A DNA stretch of 64,000 nt. Origin: Earliella scabrosa. Its lineage: Eukaryota; Basidiomycota; Agaricomycetes; Polyporales; Polyporaceae. The notes below the pieces were generated by a model. That model saw only the letters and a program-made list of their open reading frames with translations. It ran no database searches and was not told the origin of the DNA. Both the position numbers and the translations under genes were made by a program. Within the stretch, counting starts at the first letter, position 1, and each line of letters opens with the position of its first letter. Shown piece after piece: positions 56,901-64,000 of this stretch. Location of the stretch: the NCBI GenBank assembly GCA_022605405.1, contig JABYQQ010000023.1:1-64000 (forward strand), read 5' to 3'.

Positions 56901-59900
56901 TGCGCCGGAGACTGGCAGCCACACACTCGAGCCGGGAGCCGGGAGCCGAGAGCCAGCGCGCCACCTCCCGGGGCGCATGTTCGTATGGTTGCGGAATGCA
57001 CGAGTCGAGCGGGCCTCTCCCGACACCCTCCTGCTACCAATGCTGGATTGCGCACTGCAAGTTCCGTATCTCGCCCTCGCTACTCAACTTTCTCGCCATT
57101 GCGGGAGAGCGAGGACTCAGCGCTCCACCGCGCTTACGTCAAACGCGAAAGTACTTCGAGCGAGGAGGAAGCCGCATGCCTCCCATGACGCGTTCGCGTT
57201 CGTGCGCTCAGCAAGCCATCGAGAAGCTGCGCGTGGGGGGAGGGAGATGATGTCGTACGCCGAATGCAGGTGAGAACATGGAGCTCTGGAGTTGGTCAGG
57301 ACTTGCTGAGCCTGCTTCCGTGCTGGGCTAGGACGAGAATCTGCGCTGTCCTTGCAATTGGGCTCGACATCTCGCCGGCCACATAACAATACGAAGAACG
57401 CGCAACTTACACGCGGTCTCATCTGGTCTGTCCATGTCCGCTCTGCAACTGGGACCCTCCGATGCACGTACTCATCATTCCAGCCCTCTCTTTCAGAGCA
57501 TCGCACTCACACGGAGAGCTTCCGTGACCCGGGAGGTCATAGCGTTCCTGGAGTAAGGGTCGACTTCATGAACAGCCCGAAGACAACCCGACGCGGCCTG
57601 AATGAGAAGCCAATCGAGGAGACCCCACGGCGTGGGCTCGGCCATAGCCAGACGCTACAGCGAGCGAGCGAGGGGAGGCCAAGTGGTCCTCCGTCGAACA
57701 ACGCGGTCGTAGAGTTGTCCGGCCCGGGCCGGTCCGCGCGGTTCGTCTCACACCAGGATGGGCCCGACGATCTATCCTCTACATCGTGTCGATCCCACCA
57801 GTTGGACTCCGTGGAGGAAGGCGTGGCCGTCATGTCAGCCGCGAAATACCGGTATGCGGTAGTTTTGCCGTACCAGTATGTGCATCCCTCTTCCCGCACC
57901 AGCTCGCACAGCGAGGATCCGCCTCGCTGGACGACTGCAGCATGAACATCGATCTATCGCAAGCATCGCGGTAACTCGAGGGAGCCCGCGCCGGTGGCTA
58001 AGGAAGCGATTATTGTGTGTGAGTTCTAGTGGCGTATTAATTGTATGCCTCTGCTTGACTAGCTGAGCTTATCCAGTATGTTCTGCGGTGTCAGCAGGCC
58101 AAACATGCACGCATACAGGCTCGGCGACGCACCCTCATTTGGTGGCGAAGTCAGGTCCACCGGAACTCTATGGATGCGGGCAACAGCATGGCTACACGTA
58201 GCCCGTCGAACGGACGGCCGCCGTGCGGTTGGCCTCCTCGCGCTCGCTCGAACACACTCCCCATCGCACGCCGGCCACAACGCCCGAGAGACAACTCCGC
58301 GGACAGCACACTTGGACCGTCTTCGCCGCGTCCACAGCGTGAAATCCGAGATCTCGTAACAGAGGGACTCGCAAGGAATCCACGGATTCTGTGCAGACTC
58401 TTGACAGATTCCGGAGCAGATCTCTTCGTTGTCGGAACCTAGCAAGTATTCATCGATTCCTTCTAGATACTGACCGAATCCCCGGCCTTGCCACCGGAGA
58501 ACGAAGACAAAAAATCCAATTTGTGCCTATAACTCCCAACCAATTCGAACAAGGCCTTATCACGCATGACAACTCCAGCGTCAAACGGCGTGGACTTCAC
58601 TCTTTCTCCTCTACGGTCATGGTCGTCGTGAGCGGGACCACTCCTTCCACTGCCCGTATTGTACTTCTCCGTCTTTCCTATGTGAGATCAGTTCCAGGTG
58701 CGTGCTATATGTCTCCGGCCTTATGTCTCACGCATCTCGCGCCGCGAGCAAGTCGCCGTCCCCCGGGACGCTGCAAGACTCGGCCAAGGATGGCGACTAT
58801 ATGCACTTATACGTACGTTCACCACTCGGTCCACTCCATATATAGCTGCTGCTGATCTTTGGCTGACCTACAAGTATGTCGTCCTCTGCACGCACACCAG
58901 AGGTATGATATATTCAGATGGTGCATATACTTACTCATGTTCTTCGAGTCTCTCACTTAGGCTTCAAGCGCCAATTGCGCGCCCTCTCGCATCGGCAGGT
59001 TCAGAATATCCATAAGGTATGTTAGCTACCAACTTGAATCACTCCTCAGACTCACGCGCACGTCACACAGAACGCGCCGTGTTCTGCAATAGTGCTTCAA
59101 GTTCCCGTTGCAGGTATGTCCTACGCTTGATAGGTCAGCTGCTCATCGGCGGGTCAAGCCCAGACAGCCCGCATCTCCTCCCGAGTGCCATATTCGGGAC
59201 CGGAGGTTTTCCCCTCACCACGGCGTGGCTCTTACATGGTGAGTGTCTTGCGGTTGCTCCCATTCCGTTATTCATTCACTTATAGACGCCACCTCAGACC
59301 TAGTAGGACATTGGGTTGGGGTAATCCGATGGTGCTTTTCAGTTCTGTATACGTAGTACCGTCATCTTGTATCTTTGACTAGCAAAATGAACAATCCATT
59401 GAATATATGCGATTGCAATTGAGCGATGAGCGAGCGACCCAATGGCCGCAATGGGCACAACGACAGGGCGCGGGCGCCCGCGGCGGTCATCCAAAGTGCT
59501 CGAGTATTATGTAATACGCTGAGGAAAACCTGCTGGGCCCGGATTCCACAGTTGTAGAACCACACCTGAACTCGCAAAGAATCTGTACGGAGTTTGCAAG
59601 GAACGTAGTCAAACCAAGTGAATCCCCAACTTCCGCGGAATCTGCCTGCAACTCACGCGGGATCCGCTGGGTAGTATTCTGGGATCCCACGCGCATTCCT
59701 CACATCTCGTAATCTCGGTTTTCACGTGGTGGTCCATCCTGCTCCGCGTCGACGTCAGCTTCCACATGGTTCGGTTGACAGCGATCGGACGCATGTCAGG
59801 AAGAAGCAATGCTTCCATCGCCCGGGACTCTGTTCGGCCCTGCCACAGAACCCGAGGGGGCGATCGCCAACTCGAGTCCGACTGTCGCAACCGATCGCGC

Positions 59901-59949
59901 TCGCTCAGCGCTCCTCCCGCTCAACGAAGCCGGTCCTTCGTGCAGTGAG
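47994..59949. other. Gene-poor region built of degenerate local duplications
   Basis: No intact gene. Pairs of diverged copies can be recognised by eye: 48720-48960 with 53200-53470; 49640-49980 with 54120-54480 (both carry GCGCGCGGGGCG then TGTTCGGCTCGAGCTGGCAG); 55040-55470 with 56240-56640 (both carry GTCAAGCGC then TTGACGGCAAGCAG-like sequence). Translations such as CKRGYRTGRDYAPRAA and CKPGYCTGIRDCAPRAA (minus strand) are similar between copies, but every copy has stops and shifts. The ancestral gene is not recognisable to me. 57250-59700 shows nothing I can name. Confidence 0.55.
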
Positions 59950-60043
59950 GTGGACGACGGATGGGGTCTTGGCGCAGACTGCCATCGCTGCCTGATGGGT
60001 GTATGCAGCTCTTGCGCGGGCTTCGGCGTAACAGAGGATAGCG
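59950..60043 (-). pseudogene. Decayed AXL2 5' fragment, part 1 (block copy 3)
   Basis: Matches 40105-40190 and, more weakly, AXL2 itself (GGATGGGGTCTTGGCG, GGGTGTATGCAGCTCTTGCG, GGCGTAACAGAGGATAGCG). It is cut at 60043 by the inserted element and continues at 62455. Confidence 0.8.
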
Positions 60044-60069
60044 CATCAGGAAAAACCTCCCACGCTAAT

Positions 60070-60755
60070 AGGACCCCCGAATATTCCCATATAGCTTACA
60101 TCCCCGAATAACCGAAAACGGGCCCGAAGGGCCCGGAAAGTTGTGTGCAAAATCACCGAAAACCGGGGTCTGGAGGGCCAATGTTATAGGCCCGAAATTG
60201 ACCCTCGGGCCGCCAGGTGTTATCCCCTGATCACCGAATATCGGGGTTGGGGTGCCGACCTCTGCCGGGTCCAACTACTTATTGATCCCGTTGTAGTGTC
60301 TCGCTTGTTACTTTGGAGTATTCCGGCGGTGATCAATATAAGTATGTAGACTGTGTTTGCTCAGCAACACTGAGTATGCTTCATTATCCTCAAAATAGTT
60401 ACCTCTCACCCAGCTATCATAATCGCAGATCCGGATGGCGGTTTGGACGAGGATTCGAGTATTTTAGCAGAGAAAAGCAAGGAGATAGTTTGCTAGGTAG
60501 AGGTAGATGTGGAGTGCTCATACGGATCTGGTCTGTTCACTTCGTGCAGGCTGTCGACCGAAATCCACGACGATGTCATACACAATAGGCGCCCAGGGCG
60601 CTAGTGGACGTTATATACCAGAAACCACCGAAAATGAGCGATTTTGGGCGAGCTTATGTGCAAAAAACCGAAAACGGCCCCCATAATGGGCTCCAAAAAT
60701 AACCGAAAATGACCCTCCATGGCATATAAGCTCTAAGGGGATATTCGGGGGTCCT
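60070..60755. mobile_element. 686-bp non-autonomous hAT-like element nested in the outer element
   Basis: The ends are perfect 15-bp inverted repeats AGGACCCCCGAATAT. They are flanked by an exact 8-bp target duplication ACGCTAAT (60062-60069 and 60756-60763). Subterminal ACCGAAAA words recur in both arms (for example at about 60111, 60154, 60636, 60667, 60701). These are classical hAT features; no transposase is present. Confidence 0.92.
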
Positions 60756-61259
60756 ACGCTAATATGCGTGAAATGATCAAAAGTCAACAAATATCTCACA
60801 ATGCCGATAATTTGCACCCAATTGACGCAATTTGTGGATGATTCTTGCTGATACAATCTCACGAAGTGCACCTCAGAGTACCAATGGACTTGAATTCAGT
60901 TGAAGTCGTCTTGCCAGCTCCAGTCGCTTGTCGAGAGAGCATGGACGGCGGGCGTCTCAATTCTTACAACTGTGGCGACAGGCGCTTGCGACTCGGAGAC
61001 ATGCGGGCGGAGTTTGAATGGTGCCACGTCATCATCTCTGCACTTGCCGCCCTCACTTTTCGCCTCCCTTGTCTGCCTTCCTTCTCGTCCTCGCCCACCC
61101 ACCCGCTTCTCTGCACATCCGCTGGAGTAGGACACGACGGGCTTCAGGATATGCAAGGCGGCCCCGTTAGCGGTACATAGGGCACAGGACTAGCGCATCT
61201 ATGCGGATGATCCCGGGCACAGCGACCAGCCATGGACACAGCGACTACGGACAACTTCG

Positions 61260-62160
61260 CTGGCCTTGTCTCTCATCCATTTGCCCGCTCTCTCATGGGT
61301 CGTCCGTGCATCCTCTCGTGAGTCATCCACCCACCCTCTCATCGTCCACCTGCCACTCTCTCGTCGTCCGGCCGCGACTCTCTCGTCGCCCGGTCACCGC
61401 TCTCTCACCCGCTCTCTTGTCCGTCCGCTCTCTCGTGGCCCACCCTCTCGTCCGCCCACTCTCTCGTCGTATATCCTCTTGTCCACCCGCCCTTTTATCT
61501 GCCCGTTCTCTGGTCTGTCTGCCCTCTCGTCGTCTCCCCACTCTCCTGTCCGCCCGCTCATCCGCTGCCCGTGCTCTCATCCGCCCGCGCTCTTGTCCGC
61601 CCCCTCTGTCCGCGCACCGCCCCGACGGGCACTGCGACTTGCATTCTGCGAGGGCCTTGAACACTGCGACGACGCTCTTCCCCGTCTCGCGCGCGAGCGC
61701 GACCTTGCCGTTCACGATGCGCGTGAGGTCCTCGGCCGCCAATCCTGACGTCGGGTCCGCGGCGGCCTTGAAGAGCTCGTCGTTGCCTGGTCATCCGCCG
61801 CCTCCCATCCAATCCGCCCGCCCTCAAGTCCGTCTGTCCTCCTCAAGTCTGCCCGCTCTCTTGTCCGCCCACCCTCTCACTCGTCGGCTCGCTTTCTGTT
61901 CTGTCCGCTCTCTCTCCCGCCTGCTCTCTCATCCGCGACCTCTCGCCACCTGCTCGTCCGCCGCCTGCTTCTGCTTGCTCATCCGCCCGCTCTCTCGTCC
62001 AGCCGCCTTCCTGCTGCCCGCTCTCTTGCTGCCCTCTCGTTGGCCCGCTCTCTTGATGCCTTCTCTCGTCAGCCTGCCCTCTCACCCACCCACTTTCTTG
62101 TTCGCCTGCTAGCCTCCTGCGGTCCGCTCTCTCGTTCGCTCTCTTGTCGCTACGTTGTCA
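61260..62160. repeat. CT-rich degenerate minisatellite
   Basis: Irregular repetition of CCGCTCTCTCGTC-like units of about 12-25 bp, strongly C/T on this strand, within the outer inverted-repeat element. It is interrupted at 61620-61795 by sequence of quite different composition. Confidence 0.75.
61620..61795 (-). pseudogene. Captured coding-like fragment of unknown origin
   Basis: An open stretch of 58 codons on the minus strand with host-like GC-rich third positions encodes NDELFKAAADPTSGLAAEDL, then TRIVNGKVALARETGKSVVA and FKALAECKSQC. It sits inside the CT-rich minisatellite and has no start, splice sites or stop of its own. It looks like an exon fragment picked up by the element. I cannot name the parent gene. 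Confidence 0.5.
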
Positions 62161-62454
62161 TCGTGTACTCCTAGTATACTTGTATTGTAGATAGATGTTA
62201 TAATGAGTATCAAACATTTGGACGATGACTTGTGCTATGTGTGATGAAGTAGTAGTATAGTAGTGCGTACCATCAAGGAAATTTATCAAAATGCATGAAA
62301 TTGGCGGATAATTGGCGAGTATTCCGCTATACCAGAACGGCACTAAACTTATTGGGCCATAGAGTGCATTCTGTGACAATCAGCCATAATGTTCTGCAAT
62401 TATTCGTTATTACAGAACATTGCTGGTTATTAGCACGGGGGGTTTTTCCTGATG

Positions 62455-62740
62455 CGGACGACGCATATACGAAGACGACTAGGCTTCGCTGGCCGTCAGC
62501 AATCCTCCGAGTGCCTTCCTCGACAGTCGATGGTCAGCTGGTCGAGACAGAGGCCGTGTACAAGGGACGGGCGTCGAGTCCAGGACGAACGGGTTCCTTG
62601 GGACGGACTACCCGTACGCAGCGTGGGTGTATGCGGCTTGCGGTGGCTGGTCATCTAGAGGGACGTGTCCGAGACTCCGAGACTCAGGTGGCTGCGTATG
62701 CGACAAGGCCAGCGGACGTCAGGCACGCGATGACTTTGGT
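62455..62740 (-). pseudogene. Decayed AXL2 5' fragment, part 2 (block copy 3)
   Basis: Continues the fragment cut at 60043. It aligns with 40195-40500 and with the AXL2 start (CGGACGACGCATATACGAAG, ACGGGCGTCGAGTCCAGGAC, TGGCTGCGTATGCGACAAGG). Frame destroyed. Confidence 0.8.
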
Positions 62741-63789
62741 CCGACACTGGCACACTTCGGCAGTCGATCAGGAACCCCTGACAGAAGACGCAGAGCGACG
62801 TCGACACCAGCGAGCTCGATCTGTGTGTCGAGGACTCGTTCACGCTCGTCCAGCGACGATCCCACGGAAGAGTCCGCTCGTTCCTCCGGATCCGTGCAGA
62901 ACCCGCGGACCTCTTCAGGTGAGTCGTTAGTCTGCGAACAACCCAGGCATGCATACACACGATGTGCGAGACAGCACTCTACCGAGCGACGATGGCGTAG
63001 CCTCCTAATCGGATGGCTGCGAGCCGCTATAACAGACACAGCCTTCCAGCACGTACGACATCGAGGACTTGCTTTGCAACGCTGCTAGAACCTTACGAGA
63101 CCTTGCCAGATCAAAGTTGGAGTAGCCTGGCATGCGCTCGGAACTCGAGATATCGAGAGCCAGCCGTGGCTCTGACGCGGTGTAGCGTGCAAGACAATCG
63201 TGAGACCTTCCTTTACCTCGAGGACGGACCGTTGCAAGCTCAATGAGAGCATTGTCGGAAATCCCAGTCTCGGGGCACGCAGTTGGCATCCAATCCTGCA
63301 GGTGGCGGGACGGCGTTCGACACCCGAGCTTGCAGTAACCGGCTTCCCAGATGGCAGGTAAATGGCTGGACGGACAGACAATTTCCAATGCTTTAGCGAC
63401 GTGTTCAAACAGCGCATGTACATACCGTACCTGCCACCCTCTCCGAACTCATTGCGGCACCGCACATCGCGGCATCATGCACCAGCAGTCATGGACGCCG
63501 CTCAAAACTTGACAGCCTTCTGAGACCCGCAAATGCGCGACGGTTTGAGACTCGAGGAGACGATGGAGGTACAGTACGCGCTTGCACGTCGCACCTGCGT
63601 CAATCCGACCCGCATATCATTGAGACTGGTGCTCCGCGTCAAGGACGGTCTCGACTGTTTCTCTCGAGACGGCCGACGCCCCACGCTCACTCCAATCCAT
63701 CGTGCGATCTGCCTGCGCTCGTCCAAGACTGCCAGAACAACGAGTGCGTAACTCTCGCTCACACACACCTAAAGCAAGCTTCAGAGGCA
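62741..63789. repeat. Sequence shared by block copies 2 and 3 (pairs with 40501-41558)
   Basis: The counterpart of 40501-41558, colinear and of the same length, between the AXL2 fragment and the LC8 pseudogene. Stops in all frames; no gene supported. Confidence 0.6.
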
Positions 63790-64000
63790 ATCGCGGACGA
63801 GGTCGACACGCCCACAGGCTCCGACTCGGGCTCGCTCGCTAGGGACACCAACAATGGGGCCCCAAAGCGATCGTCACGAACGTCGACTTGAGCGAGGAGC
63901 TGGTCGACATTGCCTCCGCCACGCTCGAGAGGTATAACATCGAGAATGACATCGCCGCGCAGATCAGAATGGAGTACGACAAGCCTGTGCGACATGGGCC
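63790..64000 (+). pseudogene. LC8 dynein light chain pseudogene (block copy 3), cut by window end
   Basis: Homologous to 31143 onward: SDSGSLARDTNNG then NVDLSEELVDIASATLERYN and IENDIAAQIRMEYD. The start codon is ATC, as in copy 2. A 1-nt deletion near 63860 shifts the frame. The rest lies beyond the window. Confidence 0.88.

Larger units (their letters stand above)
60044..62454. mobile_element. 2.4-kb inverted-repeat element, interrupted by a nested hAT element
   Basis: The ends are 26-bp inverted repeats with three mismatches, beginning CATCAGGAAAAACC (60044-60069 and 62429-62454). Block copy 2 provides the empty site: AGAGGATCGCGGACCACGCA there against AGAGGATAGCG and CGGACGACGCA here, so at most a 2-bp CG is duplicated. 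The interior contains a CT-rich minisatellite and a gene-like fragment and no transposase. Without the nested element it would be about 1.7 kb. The superfamily is uncertain. Confidence 0.85.

Noticed and set aside
61843..62085. 80-codon minus-strand frame rich in Arg, Glu, Gly and Gln
   Set aside because: Translation of the CT-rich minisatellite; repetitive composition, not a gene.

Overview
The window looks like one end of a chromosome from a filamentous basidiomycete, probably an Agaricomycete; this is inferred from gene content, not from a database match. The signs are GC-rich coding sequence, many short introns (mostly 49-66 nt, GT-AG), fungal polarity genes (BUD6, AXL2), an Arn/Sit-type siderophore transporter, and STAND proteins of the NACHT type common in mushrooms. 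There is no bacterial-style operon, rRNA, tRNA or CRISPR that I can see.

Layout. (1) 1-9887: a nearly perfect 240-bp satellite, about 41 copies, C-rich on this strand with CCCTAA-like words, as expected for subtelomeric DNA at a left end. (2) 9888-31616: the gene-rich part. It holds BUD6 (-), a proline-rich protein (+) cut short by a TA-flanked MITE, a small secreted protein (+), a 13-exon siderophore transporter (-) with two iron-GATA sites upstream, AXL2 (-), and a dynein light chain LC8 gene (+). (3) 32157-45577: two paralogous NACHT genes (-). Copy A is broken and copy B is intact. They belong to a 5.4-kb block (5' end of AXL2, LC8, NACHT) that exists once in good form (about 29.3-34.7 kb, though its NACHT gene is broken) and once with decayed AXL2 and LC8 but a good NACHT gene (about 40.1-45.6 kb). 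(4) 45.6-59.9 kb: no intact gene; the DNA is made of degenerate local duplications plus one foldback element. (5) 59.9-64.0 kb: a third decayed copy of the block, interrupted by a nested pair of inverted-repeat elements and running off the window at its LC8 pseudogene.

The genes do not form a pathway. Bud6 and Axl2 are both cortical polarity factors and lie about 10 kb apart. The transporter is probably controlled by an SreA/Urbs1-type iron repressor. The NACHT block is the evolving part: it was copied, and in each copy different members died. Splice structures were solved by hand; for the transporter, BUD6, AXL2, LC8 and NACHT-B the summed exon lengths are exact multiples of three.
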